DNA of 64,000 bases. Origin: Paenibacillus pini JCM 16418 (GTDB lineage: Bacteria > Bacillota > Bacilli > Paenibacillales > Paenibacillaceae). Below the pieces are notes generated by a model. The model searched no databases and had not been told where the DNA came from. It saw only the letters and a program-made list of their open reading frames with translations. Shown here piece by piece: positions 17,494-28,495 of this stretch (positions are counted from its first letter, which is position 1; each line of letters starts with the position of its first letter). The translations under genes were made by a program, and so were the position numbers. The stretch is taken from contig NZ_BAVZ01000005.1 in the NCBI RefSeq assembly GCF_000576305.1, positions 186,001 to 250,000 of the forward strand. Direction: 5' to 3'.

Positions 17494-18261
17494 ATGGAAA
17501 AACAACAAGTTATCGGTGATTTTCATACGATCTTATCTGAAGGTGAAGTATGGAAGGTTGGTGGATTCCCATTGCCTGATGGTACGTTCTGGGAATACCG
17601 TGAACCTAATGCTGTCGTGATTGTTCGCAATGGTATCCTGTATGTGCGTGCACCACTCAGCCGTCAGAACAACCAAATTCAAATTCTGGATAATGCGAAG
17701 CATATGTATTATTCGGTTGAGACGATTAAAGTGCCAGAAGCCGGAGAAGTAAGCTTTGAGCTACAAATTCGTGCTCGTTCTGAGAATACGGCTCCAAACG
17801 ATCTGTACGACGGTTACGTTTCCCTTAATCTATTGGACTTCTCCACAGGTGCTGCACTAGACTTCTTCGCTGGAAACGATAAGTACGCAAGTGTGTACGC
17901 TGTGCTTCCATTCCCAGGTGTCGAAGTTCCGCCATCCGATAAAACTCGTTTCTTTTGTATCTTTAAGGAAGACACGAACTTTAAGCCTCGTGAATTTAAT
18001 ACGTACAAAATCACGTATGACCGCGGCAATGACGAAGCCGTATTCTATCTTAACGGCGTTGAAATTCGCCGCGAGAAGAATGTTCCCGTTAAATTCAATG
18101 AGTTTACCATTGCACTTGGTATCATGACGGAAAAGGATCTTACTCCACAAGGAAGTGTATCGGTACATGGACAAACGGTTATTGCCGAATACTCTCCAAT
18201 TACGGTGACAATAAATGATCGTAGTGAAGTTAAGAGAACTCCAATAAGCACAGAAGAATAA
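17494..18261 (+). CDS. DUF6081-like protein
   Basis: This soluble, beta-rich protein of 255 residues lacks a signal peptide or membrane helix. It resembles DUF6081 proteins, which look like concanavalin-A-type beta sandwiches (EVSFELQIRARSE, YDGYVSLNLLDFSTG, YDRGNDEAVFYLNGVEIRR). The last segment is typical of the inner strands of lectin or glucanase-like folds. It lies directly downstream of the UbiA gene, ahead of a strong terminator, so both are probably one transcription unit. No catalytic residues are evident, and its role, possibly ligand binding, is unknown. Confidence 0.65.
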   Translation: MEKQQVIGDFHTILSEGEVWKVGGFPLPDGTFWEYREPNAVVIVRNGILYVRAPLSRQNNQIQILDNAKHMYYSVETIKVPEAGEVSFELQIRARSENTAPNDLYDGYVSLNLLDFSTGAALDFFAGNDKYASVYAVLPFPGVEVPPSDKTRFFCIFKEDTNFKPREFNTYKITYDRGNDEAVFYLNGVEIRREKNVPVKFNEFTIALGIMTEKDLTPQGSVSVHGQTVIAEYSPITVTINDRSEVKRTPISTEE

Positions 18262-18305
18262 GACAATATAGCTTTTGTGAATCACGCGAAAATAAGAATA
18301 ATGAC

Positions 18306-18346
18306 AAAGAAATCCCAAACCTTTATAAAGGATTGGGATTTCTTTA
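18306..18346. terminator. Bidirectional terminator
   Basis: AAAGAAATCCCAA pairs perfectly with TTGGGATTTCTTT, extended by CCTTTATAAAGG inside, with A and T runs on both flanks. It separates the plus-strand DUF6081 gene from the minus-strand opuA operon. Confidence 0.85.
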
Positions 18347-18412
18347 ATTTCAAAAAGTGAATTCATTTTATCAAATATAAGAGTTGATTTGAGTAGGTTA
18401 TAAGTTCTGACC

Positions 18413-20139
<1,727 letters not shown>

Positions 20140-20162
<23 letters not shown>

Positions 20163-21360
20163 TAGGGCCCACCTCCTTGGCATTGCTTTCTCCAGCGAGT
20201 GCACCGAGAACGGCTCCTCGCACGATGACGCCGACTAATCGGTTACTATCATCGACAACGGCCAAAGGTACCTTGGCCAGACTTGTTACTTCAAATAGTT
20301 CATTAATAAGAACATCCGGATGTACACGTGGTCCATCCACAATGAGTATATCTTCGAGTGTTCTACCACTGCGCATGGCTTCAGAAGCATCCTCTGCTGT
20401 AATTACGCCTAACATCCGCTTGCTGCGGTCGATGACGAATAGATTAGAAATTCCGCGCTCACGCATCAGTTCCAGTGCTACACGAGGTCCTCGGTCGATC
20501 ATGATTGTCTCTGGGCGGCGCATCACATGAGAGGCTGTAAGAACTTTAGATAAATCTACGTCCTCGACAAACCGTTCCACATAGGAGTTCGCAGGCTGGG
20601 TCAATATCTCTTCAGGCGTACCTATTTGTACCACAGCCCCATCCTTCATTAAGGCAATTCGATCTCCAATCCGCAAGGCTTCATCGAGGTCATGTGTAAT
20701 GAAGATAATAGTCTTCTTCATTTTCTCTTGTAGCTCCAGTAATTCATCTTGCATATCCCGGCGAATGAGCGGATCGAGTGCACTGAAGGCCTCATCCATC
20801 AGTAACACTTCAGGATCATTGGCTAATGCTCTTGCGAGTCCGACACGTTGCTGCATACCACCGCTTAACTCATCTGGACGTTTATTCTCCCAACCTTCGA
20901 GTCCAACCAAAGCAAGTGATTGTTTGGCTTTGTCACGGCGCTTTTGTTTATCTTTCTTTTGAATTTCTAGGCCGTACTCTACATTTTCGAGAACCGTACG
21001 ATGTGGAAATAGCGCAAACTTCTGAAAGACCATACTGATGGTCTCGCGTCGAACCTTACGCAACTGTTCCTTGTTCATTTTCATTAAATCCTTGCCATGA
21101 ACAAGAATTTCTCCCCCCGTAGGCTCGATAAGTCTGTTTAACATTCGCACTAAAGTAGACTTACCACTACCGGATAGACCCATAATGACGAAGATCTCAC
21201 CTTCCTCAATAGAGAGGCTGGCACGATTAACGCCAACCGTTACAGATTTTTCTTTGGCTAGCTTCTCTTTAGTCCAGCCTTGTTCGAGGAGCTCTAAACT
21301 CTGCTCGGCATGTGGACCGAACAATTTACTCACTTGTTTAATTTGTAAGATGGACATCAT
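20140..21360 (-). CDS. opuAA: Glycine betaine ABC transporter, ATPase with CBS domains
   Basis: This 406-residue ATPase of the ProV/OpuAA family energises osmolyte uptake. Visible features are Walker A (GLSGSGKST near residue 60), the signature LSGGMQQR near 165, Walker B (LLMDEAFSALDP) and the H-loop (FITHDLDEA). Two C-terminal CBS domains (about residues 275-395) sense ionic strength or nucleotides in relatives such as OpuA of Lactococcus, where they can bind c-di-AMP. It is the first gene of the operon, behind a good sigma-A promoter, and is divergent from a GbsR-type regulator. Confidence 0.93.
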
Positions 21361-21432
21361 ATACCCCCTTGATTGCTTTTCCTATAAAAAGAACCTTCGA
21401 ACGCTCATGATACTTAAAAACCTATGCATAAC

Positions 21433-21461
21433 ATTGTAACAATCAGTCTATATAGTATCAA
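21433..21461 (-). promoter_or_regulatory. Sigma-A promoter of opuA
   Basis: On the minus strand TTGATA (21461-21456) and TACAAT (21438-21433) are separated by exactly 17 bases, about 75 bases upstream of the opuAA start. This is one mismatch from consensus in each box. Confidence 0.65.
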
Positions 21462-21485
21462 ACGTTTTAACGGTATGTAAAGAAC

Positions 21486-21503
21486 GTACAGATAAAACTG
21501 TAC
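21486..21503. promoter_or_regulatory. Inverted repeat, candidate GbsR-type operator
   Basis: GTACAG and CTGTAC form a perfect 6-bp inverted repeat around a 6-base spacer. It lies 25 bases upstream of the opuA -35 box, between opuA and the GbsR-type gene. Binding by that regulator is inferred from position only. Confidence 0.4.
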
Positions 21504-21683
21504 AAAGCATACTCCGATTTCCTTCGAGTTTCTCCCAATCGCTGACTTGTTGCCAGCTTTACATTTAAAAATGGTTTTTTTACAATAGACATTGAAGGTT
21601 TGGCCTTATTAATTTCTGCTTGGATGATGGATAATATACAAAAGGCATGTAAAGAATGGTTGAACTATAAGGAGGTTGCAAGC

Positions 21684-22244
21684 ATGGGCTTGGACCAATT
21701 CAGTGAAGAACACGACGAAGCTTTGCATAAGATGCGAAAGCGCGTCATTGAAACAATAGGAAGAAACATGGATTTATATGGAATATCTCAATCTACAGGA
21801 CATCTATACGGCATGTTATTTTTTGCAGATCAACCGATGACGCTGGACCAAATGGGCAGTGAGATGAAGATGAGCAAGACCAGTATGAGTACGGGTATAC
21901 GAACATTACTGGATTTGAAAATGGTTAATAAGGTGTGGGAAAAAGGATCACGTAAGGATTTGTATGAGGTTGAGTATGATTGGTATCAAACCTTCACCGA
22001 CTTTTTTGATGTTAAATGGAGAAAATCAGTTGAAGCAAACATTATGATACTTAGAAAATCCATAGATGAGATGGATCGAATGCTGGAAGAGTATGCGGGG
22101 AATCCTGAACTCTTCGCTGCGCTTCAGAAGGATAAGATGAAGCTTCACGAGGCAGTATCATATTATCAATGGCTGGACAGGCTTATTGATACGTTTGAGA
22201 GTGGGGAAATATTTAAGTTGGTCCCGAAGGAGCCACCTATGTAA
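21684..22244 (+). CDS. GbsR/OpcR-type transcriptional regulator (MarR superfamily)
   Basis: This winged-helix regulator of 186 residues belongs to the GbsR family. In Bacillus the family represses choline uptake and betaine synthesis genes (GbsR) or opuC (OpcR). The DNA-binding part is near residues 45-95 (GMLFFADQPMTLDQMGSEMKMSKTS in two pieces, then a wing with KGSRKDLYE), followed by a long dimerisation helix. ATG 21684 follows AAGGAGG; the longer upstream frame lacks a site. It is divergent from opuA, and regulation of that operon is likely. A perfect terminator follows. Confidence 0.85.
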   Translation: MGLDQFSEEHDEALHKMRKRVIETIGRNMDLYGISQSTGHLYGMLFFADQPMTLDQMGSEMKMSKTSMSTGIRTLLDLKMVNKVWEKGSRKDLYEVEYDWYQTFTDFFDVKWRKSVEANIMILRKSIDEMDRMLEEYAGNPELFAALQKDKMKLHEAVSYYQWLDRLIDTFESGEIFKLVPKEPPM

Positions 22245-22260
22245 TTTGATAAAGACTGGA

Positions 22261-22289
22261 AACCGGATACTCTTGTATCCGGTTTTTTA
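22261..22289 (+). terminator. Terminator of GbsR-type gene
   Basis: AACCGGATAC (22261-22270) pairs perfectly with GTATCCGGTT (22275-22284) over a four-base loop, followed by TTTT. Confidence 0.9.
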
Positions 22290-22334
22290 GCGTATAGTAT
22301 ACTTATACATATTTGAGGGATAGGCGGGGATAAA

Positions 22335-23030
22335 ATGACGGTAAGTATACTACTTGTTGAAGATGACTCTTCTATTGGCGAAATGGTAGAAAGCTATTTA
22401 ACGATGGAGGGATTTCGCATTGTACATGCGAAGGATGGCGAAGAAGCGCTTAAGCGATTCAGCGAGGAACCGTTCGATCTGGTACTGCTGGATATGATGC
22501 TTCCTAAGATCAGTGGAATGGATTTTCTGAAGAAGATTAGGCAAAACAGTCATGTGCCCGTCCTGATCGTATCCGCCAAAGATAGCGAGGTGGATAAAGC
22601 CCTTGGACTAGGCTTCGGCGCGGATGATTACATTACGAAACCATTTTCAATGATTGAACTTACAGCTAGAGTGAAGGCGGCTGTTAGGCGTGCAACGCAT
22701 TATATCATCCCTCAAGAAAAGCCCGCGCAGGTTGTTCAAATCCATCAGCTAAGTATGGATATGGATAATCTGACTGTAAGCAAGAATGGTGTGGAGCTCA
22801 AGCTAACTGCGAAAGAATTACAGCTTTTGAAGTTATTTTTACTAAATCCCAAAAAGGTATTTACGAAGCAGCAAATTTTCAATTCCGTGTGGAATGATGA
22901 TTATTTCGGGGATGAGAATGTCATTAACGTACATATGAGTCGTTTACGTGAGAAGATTGAGGACAACCCTTCTGAGCCTATGTACATCAAAACCCTATGG
23001 GGAATCGGCTATCGGTTAGGTGAATTTTAA
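22335..23030 (+). CDS. OmpR-family response regulator
   Basis: This 231-residue regulator has a receiver domain with the acidic pocket (VEDDSS) and the phosphoacceptor aspartate in LVLLDMMLP near residue 53, plus the conserved threonine/lysine switch (YITKPFS). The C-terminal winged helix is of OmpR/PhoB type (LTAKELQLLKLFLLNPKKVFTKQQI). ATG 22335 follows GGCGGGG. It is cotranscribed with the kinase, which starts one base after its stop, and is followed by an ABC exporter. This arrangement is typical of antibiotic-sensing modules. Confidence 0.93.
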   Translation: MTVSILLVEDDSSIGEMVESYLTMEGFRIVHAKDGEEALKRFSEEPFDLVLLDMMLPKISGMDFLKKIRQNSHVPVLIVSAKDSEVDKALGLGFGADDYITKPFSMIELTARVKAAVRRATHYIIPQEKPAQVVQIHQLSMDMDNLTVSKNGVELKLTAKELQLLKLFLLNPKKVFTKQQIFNSVWNDDYFGDENVINVHMSRLREKIEDNPSEPMYIKTLWGIGYRLGEF

Positions 23031-23031
23031 A

Positions 23032-23964
23032 ATGATCCTTGCGTTGCTGGTTGTTATTGCGCTGCTGCTCTTCTGGAATGGTTTTCAGTACTTTTCTAGG
23101 AAAAATCGTAATCAGGATATACAGTATATGACGTCTAAGCTAAGCCGTATTTTGAATGAATCTTCCTCGGAGCAATTAATGGTCGTTACGGATGATCATC
23201 ATATTCGGTCCTTATTAAGCGTGATAAATGAAATGCTAACAATGAAGCTTCAGACGGAGGCGGATTTTACCCGCACAGAACTTGCTATGCGAAGAATGCT
23301 TTCGAATATTTCACATGATCTAAAGACACCTCTAACGGTTGTGCTCGGATACATGGAAACGCTGCTAAGGCATCCGGAACTAAGCCCTTTGGAAAGAGAG
23401 AAGTTATTAATTAAGGTACATGCGAAGGCAGGAGAGGTGGTTGAATTAATGAACCGATTTTTCGATCTTGCGAAGCTAGAATCAGGGGATAAAGAGCTTC
23501 CCCTTACCCGTGTACATATGAATGAAATTTGTCGTAACAATATGCTGATGTTCTATGATTCCATAGAGTCTCATGGTTTTGAAGTGGTGATTGATATCCA
23601 AGACGCACCGATCTATGCATGGGCAAATGAAGAAGCACTTGACCGCGCTCTGGGCAATTTGTTATCCAATGCGATCAGGTATGGTAATGATGGGAAGGCC
23701 ATAGGCATGGCGCTACGCAGCGATGAGCAACATGTATACATCGATGTGTGGGATCAAGGAAAGGGAATAAGTGAACGTGAGCAAGAGCTTATTTTTGAAC
23801 GAATGTATACGCTAGAAGATTCTAGGAACAAAGCTTTTCAAGGAAGTGGACTTGGACTCACGATAACGAAAAGACTGATCGAACAGCTTGAAGGTGATAT
23901 CCAGGTGCGTAGTAAGCCCTATGCTCAAACCGTGTTCACGATTCGTTTGCGACGTCTTTCTTAA
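23032..23964 (+). CDS. Sensor histidine kinase
   Basis: This 310-residue membrane kinase has a single N-terminal transmembrane helix and no long extracellular loop, followed by a HAMP-less linker. The phosphoacceptor is in SNISHDLKTPLTVVLGYMETL near residue 100, and the ATP-binding motifs are N (LGNLLSNAIRYG), G1 (DQGKGIS) and G2 (GSGLGLTI). Such small kinases without a sensory domain often signal together with an ABC exporter. ATG 23032 is chosen; the frame also opens at a GTG inside the regulator gene. Confidence 0.92.
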   Translation: MILALLVVIALLLFWNGFQYFSRKNRNQDIQYMTSKLSRILNESSSEQLMVVTDDHHIRSLLSVINEMLTMKLQTEADFTRTELAMRRMLSNISHDLKTPLTVVLGYMETLLRHPELSPLEREKLLIKVHAKAGEVVELMNRFFDLAKLESGDKELPLTRVHMNEICRNNMLMFYDSIESHGFEVVIDIQDAPIYAWANEEALDRALGNLLSNAIRYGNDGKAIGMALRSDEQHVYIDVWDQGKGISEREQELIFERMYTLEDSRNKAFQGSGLGLTITKRLIEQLEGDIQVRSKPYAQTVFTIRLRRLS

Positions 23965-24070
23965 CCTCAGACATGAACCTTAAGATATTCGTAAGAATTA
24001 AGCAACAAAAATGAAAATGTTAAGGGATAGAATGATCTTAAGGAAGTAAATAAGAGGGGGCAAGAGCCAA

Positions 24071-24994
24071 ATGAGTTACATCGTGAGCACACGTCATGTT
24101 AGTAAAATATATAAAGGTAAAGAAGTCGTTTCAGATGTGAGTTTAAACATCACTAAAGGTCAAATTTACGGTTTTCTAGGTCCCAATGGAGCAGGTAAGA
24201 CGACTTTAATGAGAATGCTCTTAAATTTGGTGAAGCCAACTAGCGGGGAAATTGAACTTTTCGGAGAGCAATTGAAGCCAGGCTCGGTAGAATTGTTTAA
24301 GCGAATGGGTAGCATTATTGAATATCCAGTATTTTATGAAAAATTAACAGCTAAAGAAAACATGGAGCTACACTGCGAATATATGGGTTTACATAATACG
24401 AAGGCCATTGGAGAGGCGCTAGAAATGGTTAAGCTCACTTCGATTGACGGCAAGGCAGTAGGAGAATTTTCCTTGGGAATGAAGCAGAGGCTCGGAATGG
24501 CTCGTGCGATTGTTACCAAGCCTGAACTGCTCATTCTAGATGAACCCATCAATGGACTAGACCCAGTGGGTATCAAGGAGTTTAGAAGTCTGTTCCGTAT
24601 GCTCAGTAAGGAATATCGTATGACCCTGTTTATTTCGAGTCATCTGCTTAGCGAAATTGAGCAGGTCGCCGATACGATTGGCATCATCCAGAACGGCAAG
24701 TTTATGGAAGAAATAGCTATGGATGATATCCGTAATCGTAATACCGATTACATTGAAGTCGTCACACCGCAATGCAAACAAGCAGCATTCATTCTGGAAA
24801 ATGACCTGAACATTCGTAATTTTCGTATTATCGGAAATAATATCATTCGTATTTATGAATCGGGCATCTCGCAACCAGAAGTGACGAAAGTGCTAGTCCT
24901 TAACGATATATCTATTGAATCGATCAACCATAAACACACTTCACTTGAGGAATACTTCATGCATCAGATCGACGGAGGTGAGAAATATGCTTAA
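24071..24994 (+). CDS. ABC transporter ATPase, BcrA/lantibiotic-immunity type
   Basis: This 307-residue ATPase resembles BcrA, the bacitracin exporter ATPase, and related immunity transporters. It shows Walker A (GPNGAGKTT), the signature FSLGMKQRLGMARAI, Walker B (LLILDEPINGLDP) and an H-loop (FISSHLLSEIEQ). It has a family-typical C-terminal extension of about 90 residues. AGAGGGGG precedes the start. The permease gene overlaps its last eight bases. The position behind a two-component system suggests a peptide-antibiotic resistance or export module, but the substrate is unknown. Confidence 0.9.
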   Translation: MSYIVSTRHVSKIYKGKEVVSDVSLNITKGQIYGFLGPNGAGKTTLMRMLLNLVKPTSGEIELFGEQLKPGSVELFKRMGSIIEYPVFYEKLTAKENMELHCEYMGLHNTKAIGEALEMVKLTSIDGKAVGEFSLGMKQRLGMARAIVTKPELLILDEPINGLDPVGIKEFRSLFRMLSKEYRMTLFISSHLLSEIEQVADTIGIIQNGKFMEEIAMDDIRNRNTDYIEVVTPQCKQAAFILENDLNIRNFRIIGNNIIRIYESGISQPEVTKVLVLNDISIESINHKHTSLEEYFMHQIDGGEKYA

Positions 24995-25676
24995 ACTAAT
25001 CAAGCTCGAAATGAAAAAGAATAAGTTTGGATGGTATTGGAAAGGTGCAGCGATTGCCAATATTGTTATTCTTCTCTTTATCTGGCTAATCGCATTTACT
25101 CAAGAGAGTGAGGATGTAGCATTCTCTAACTTTGAGGAGTTATATTCTACGATTGGTATTTTTGTCAGAGCTACGTTCGCTATATTCGCTTCCGTATTAA
25201 TTAGTAGACTGATCATTGATGAGTATAAGAATAAGACCATGACCGTACTTTTTACCTATCCTATCTCTAGGAAGAAATTAATGATTGCTAAACTCATTTT
25301 GATTATCGGAATGACCTTGGTTTCGATTCTGGTTTCCATGCTTTTTGTATCCACTACGTTTACCATCTTGAATGCTTATTTTCAATTTATTCCTGGATCG
25401 CCGAATGCTGATCTTCTGTTCAATCAAGGATTTCACCTCCTAATCGTAGCCATTTCTACAGCCGGGTTAAGCTTGATTCCACTATACTTTGGGATGCGTA
25501 AGAAGTCAGTATCTGCAACAATCGTATCTTCGGTTCTTATCATTTCTGTGATTAGCTCCTCGAATAAGGATTTCTCACTTGGTTCATTTCTGAGTGTATC
25601 CATTTCGCTTGGGATTCTCGGTCTCTTCATTGCTTACTTGTCATTCCGAAATGTAGATCGTACGGATATTGTGTAA
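24987..25676 (+). CDS. ABC-2-type permease
   Basis: This 229-residue integral membrane protein has about six transmembrane helices and is of the ABC-2/BcrB class. It begins MLKLIKLEMKKNKFGWYWKG, the usual basic amphipathic start. A conserved cytoplasmic YPISRKKLMIAKLI segment near residue 90 contacts the ATPase. ATG 24987 follows GGAGGTGAG and overlaps the ATPase stop, implying coupled translation. With the preceding gene it forms a complete exporter, if dimeric. Confidence 0.87.
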   Translation: MLKLIKLEMKKNKFGWYWKGAAIANIVILLFIWLIAFTQESEDVAFSNFEELYSTIGIFVRATFAIFASVLISRLIIDEYKNKTMTVLFTYPISRKKLMIAKLILIIGMTLVSILVSMLFVSTTFTILNAYFQFIPGSPNADLLFNQGFHLLIVAISTAGLSLIPLYFGMRKKSVSATIVSSVLIISVISSSNKDFSLGSFLSVSISLGILGLFIAYLSFRNVDRTDIV

Positions 25677-25700
25677 ATAAAGGACTGAACGAATACTCAA

Positions 25701-26213
25701 TCATGCTTTAGGATTAGGCGGCGATGGCACAGCAGGTTCTCGGTTTAGACCGAGTCTGCGGCCTGCCGTCTCTTTTTTTCCTACTGCGGGTACGTGCATG
25801 CCTGCTTTGGCAAGACCAGAGATTGGCATATTGTTGTATACCGCTTCATATTGACCCTGCGGAATAAGATAAGTCTCGTGAAAAATACCTACGGTACCAT
25901 CTGTTCCAATACTACGGTTAAAATCACGCCAAGCCTTAAGATGATTCTCCCCGTGCCGTGCATACTTCTCTAATTGTTCAAAAGATGACCAATATTGAAC
26001 AAGCAGAACCCCTCGCCAAGACAGATGGTAACTACCATCCAAGAATCCAAGCTCACGGTTTATATACAGTTCCTTAATCATACGTGGCATCGCCATGAAT
26101 ACAGGTAACCATTTATGCACAGCCCATAGTCGGTTGATCCGCATACCAATGTGAAATACAACGAAAGAATCATCCATTTGTGCGGTATATCTACCTGGAA
26201 CAACTTTACTCAT
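25701..26213 (-). CDS. DUF4188 domain protein
   Basis: This protein of about 170 residues belongs to the DUF4188 family, related in fold to antibiotic-biosynthesis-type monooxygenases. The N-terminal half contains FVVFHIGMRINRLWAVHKWLPVF, as several pieces, and the central motif LLVQYWSSFEQLEKYARH is typical. The function of the family is not established. The start (ATGAGTAA) overlaps the end of the TetR gene by eight bases. Coupled translation and regulation by that TetR protein are likely. Confidence 0.8.
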   Translation of the reverse strand: MSKVVPGRYTAQMDDSFVVFHIGMRINRLWAVHKWLPVFMAMPRMIKELYINRELGFLDGSYHLSWRGVLLVQYWSSFEQLEKYARHGENHLKAWRDFNRSIGTDGTVGIFHETYLIPQGQYEAVYNNMPISGLAKAGMHVPAVGKKETAGRRLGLNREPAVPSPPNPKA

Positions 26214-26868
26214 CACTAAATTCCTCCTTAGATTGTTGCTTCTCAATTCGTTTCAAATGATCTTCGTATACTGGAAATACATCGGCAGCTGCATAAATTC
26301 GTGAGGTCAGAAATGCACCATAAAACACAGTGAATAAAAACTGTACTGCATCAAGCACACTTACCCCCGGCTTTAATTGCCCGTCTTGTTCCGCCTCGGA
26401 CATACATTTACGGAATACCTCGAACATATCGGGCGTCCGGGCACCTTGTTCTTCATGTCCCTCAAAGAGGAGGTGGACCTCTGCCTGACTGAGTTCGGGC
26501 ATTTTCGGATGCATGTTCATTTCTGCCAAGAAAGCGATAAGACTCGGCATGAGTCCATGATTTGCTCGTGACATTTCCGCAACTTGACCAAGTATATATC
26601 GCACACCTTCAAACCCGCGTAAGGATCGTTCTTCGATGTCAATGATCCATTGGGTTAACAAGACACGCATCGTATACACAAGCAAATCTTCTTTTTTAGG
26701 AAAAAATTTAAAGAAGGTCACACGTGACACTTCTGCTTGCCTGCATATATCATCCAGCATCACATCCCGGAACATCTGATCTCCAATCAATGACATGCTG
26801 GCTTGGAACAATGCAATTTTGGTCTTGGCTTTTTTAAGTTCACGTAGAGGGAACAGGGTGTAGTTCAT
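26206..26868 (-). CDS. TetR-family transcriptional regulator
   Basis: This 220-residue regulator has the TetR helix-turn-helix near residues 25-60 (MLDDICRQAEVSRVTFFKFFPKKEDLL) and a ligand-binding C-terminal helical domain. It is the first gene of a two-gene operon with the DUF4188 protein and probably autoregulates it. Direct TTAACTTA repeats lie about 22 bases upstream of the start. The ligand is unknown. Confidence 0.9.
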   Translation of the reverse strand: MNYTLFPLRELKKAKTKIALFQASMSLIGDQMFRDVMLDDICRQAEVSRVTFFKFFPKKEDLLVYTMRVLLTQWIIDIEERSLRGFEGVRYILGQVAEMSRANHGLMPSLIAFLAEMNMHPKMPELSQAEVHLLFEGHEEQGARTPDMFEVFRKCMSEAEQDGQLKPGVSVLDAVQFLFTVFYGAFLTSRIYAAADVFPVYEDHLKRIEKQQSKEEFSDE

Positions 26869-26890
26869 GAGAGATGTCCTCCTTTAATCA

Positions 26891-26916
26891 TTAACTTATG
26901 TAAATAAATTAACTTA
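26891..26916. promoter_or_regulatory. Repeats upstream of TetR gene, candidate operator
   Basis: TTAACTTA occurs at 26891-26898 and 26909-26916, with an additional ACTTAAGT palindrome overlapping the second copy. The repeats are 18 bases apart in the promoter zone of the TetR-DUF4188 operon. Autorepression is inferred. Confidence 0.35.
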
Positions 26917-27072
26917 AGTACAGTTATTTTGTCAAGATGAAGCGAGCTGGGTTGAGGTATAGTCTTAAGAAATTCGTAAGGTCCGAGTAAGAGAAAAGAG
27001 AGCCTTGTTCTATACAATATCAATTAGAGAGAGGGTAACATCGAATAAGGTTTTTCACAGGGAGAGAATACA

Positions 27073-27675
27073 ATGACAATGATGAATATGATTAGTACAG
27101 CATCCAGAACAGGGATACAATCAGCATGGATGATATGGGAAGGTATATTCGATCAAATCACAAAGCTGCGGAGCATATCTGTTACACAATATGGCATATG
27201 TAAGCTGGTCATCAAGAAACACCGCGGGAGAACTATGACTTGTGCGGACGGATGCATGATACATGCTGGAGATTGGGTGGGGGAGCTTCATCTGGATAAT
27301 CGAATGGTGTTGGAGCTGTCACGTACGAATGGACCAGAGCGAACGGCACTCATGACGGCACGGATGCTGCGTAAATCGCTTGAGCAAATCAGCAATGAAG
27401 CAGAGCATAATCCTGAGCTTAGAACGTTACAAGCCTTATCAGGTATCACACTGCTACATCGAGGCATTATTCACGGTTTAGGGTTCGAACTACATCCGAT
27501 TAAATCAAAATGGCTCAGAAGGTGGATGACATTCTATCTTAGATTCTTACTTCGGGTGCTAAATCCGGTAGGTAAACAACGTGTAAAGCAGAATACTGCT
27601 AAACTTGTTCCCATGATGCTGTTAATGTCTAGAGAATCGCTGATCCATCGTTATCGAAAAGAAGTGATGTTATGA
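27073..27675 (+). CDS. YkoP-like protein
   Basis: This 200-residue basic protein resembles YkoP of Bacillus, a protein of unknown function found beside polysaccharide deacetylases and glycosyltransferases. Typical segments are DWVGELHLDNRMVLEL near residue 75 and LQALSGITLLHRG near 120. A hydrophobic, basic C-terminal stretch (WLRRWMTFYLRFLLRVLNP) may associate with the membrane. The ATGA overlap with the next gene indicates a coupled pair. Confidence 0.7.
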   Translation: MTMMNMISTASRTGIQSAWMIWEGIFDQITKLRSISVTQYGICKLVIKKHRGRTMTCADGCMIHAGDWVGELHLDNRMVLELSRTNGPERTALMTARMLRKSLEQISNEAEHNPELRTLQALSGITLLHRGIIHGLGFELHPIKSKWLRRWMTFYLRFLLRVLNPVGKQRVKQNTAKLVPMMLLMSRESLIHRYRKEVML

Positions 27676-28463
27676 ATCTAATGAACTCGTGGTTGCCGTT
27701 AGCTTTTTTATTCTGCTCCTTTGTGTACATGATGATCCCAGTTGTAATGTCGCGAGTGCTTGGTCTAGGTGTTTATAAGAAGGGAAAACAATCACAACAG
27801 GCTGAAGTAGCCTTCACCTTTGATGACGGTCCTGATCCTTGCTATACACCAGAACTACTAGATTTACTGAAGCAATTTGAAGTGAAGGCTACCTTCTTTG
27901 TACTTGGTAGTAAAGCCGAACAGTATCCGGATTTGATACGGAGAATACATGATGAGGGGCATCAAATTGGTATTCACAATTATACGCATACATGTAACTT
28001 AGTCATTTGCCCTTGGAAAATAAAGCGTCAGCATATTGATCGCACAGCTGATATTATTGAAGCGATAATCGGGGAGAGACCGTCTAGCTATCGTCCCCCT
28101 TGGGGGATACTAAATCTAGCTGATTTATTGTGGCTGCGCAAATCCTACCAAATTGTATTGTGGTCTGTGATGGGTTGGGATTGGAAGCGTCAAGAGAGTT
28201 CTCATAAGTTAACAGACCGATTACTTCGTAACATTAAACCCGGATCGATCGTTCTCCTGCATGATAGTGGTGATACGGCAGGCGCGGATGTAGACGCACC
28301 AAAGCAGATGCTGGAGGGATTACGTATCGTGCTGCAAGAGCTTAAGTCCAAGCCTTATTCGTATGTTCGGACAGATAAACTTTTACATAAGAGAGTCGTT
28401 AGCGGATATCGGATGGACCAAAACATCCACTCGTCACGACATATTAAATCCCGGATTATATGA
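27672..28463 (+). CDS. Polysaccharide deacetylase (NodB domain), membrane-anchored
   Basis: This 263-residue carbohydrate esterase family 4 protein has an N-terminal membrane helix. Its NodB motifs are TFDDGPDP (motif 1), HNYTH (metal-binding motif 2), RPPWG (motif 3) and LLHDSG (motif 5). It probably removes acetyl groups from N-acetylated cell-wall or capsular polysaccharide outside the cell. The tail beyond residue 240 is extra. It overlaps the YkoP-like gene by four bases. A weak hairpin (ATCCCGG/CCGGGAT, 28448-28475) follows. Confidence 0.88.
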   Translation: MNLMNSWLPLAFLFCSFVYMMIPVVMSRVLGLGVYKKGKQSQQAEVAFTFDDGPDPCYTPELLDLLKQFEVKATFFVLGSKAEQYPDLIRRIHDEGHQIGIHNYTHTCNLVICPWKIKRQHIDRTADIIEAIIGERPSSYRPPWGILNLADLLWLRKSYQIVLWSVMGWDWKRQESSHKLTDRLLRNIKPGSIVLLHDSGDTAGADVDAPKQMLEGLRIVLQELKSKPYSYVRTDKLLHKRVVSGYRMDQNIHSSRHIKSRII

Positions 28464-28495
28464 ATAACCCGGGATGAATGTGTCGTTTTTCATAT

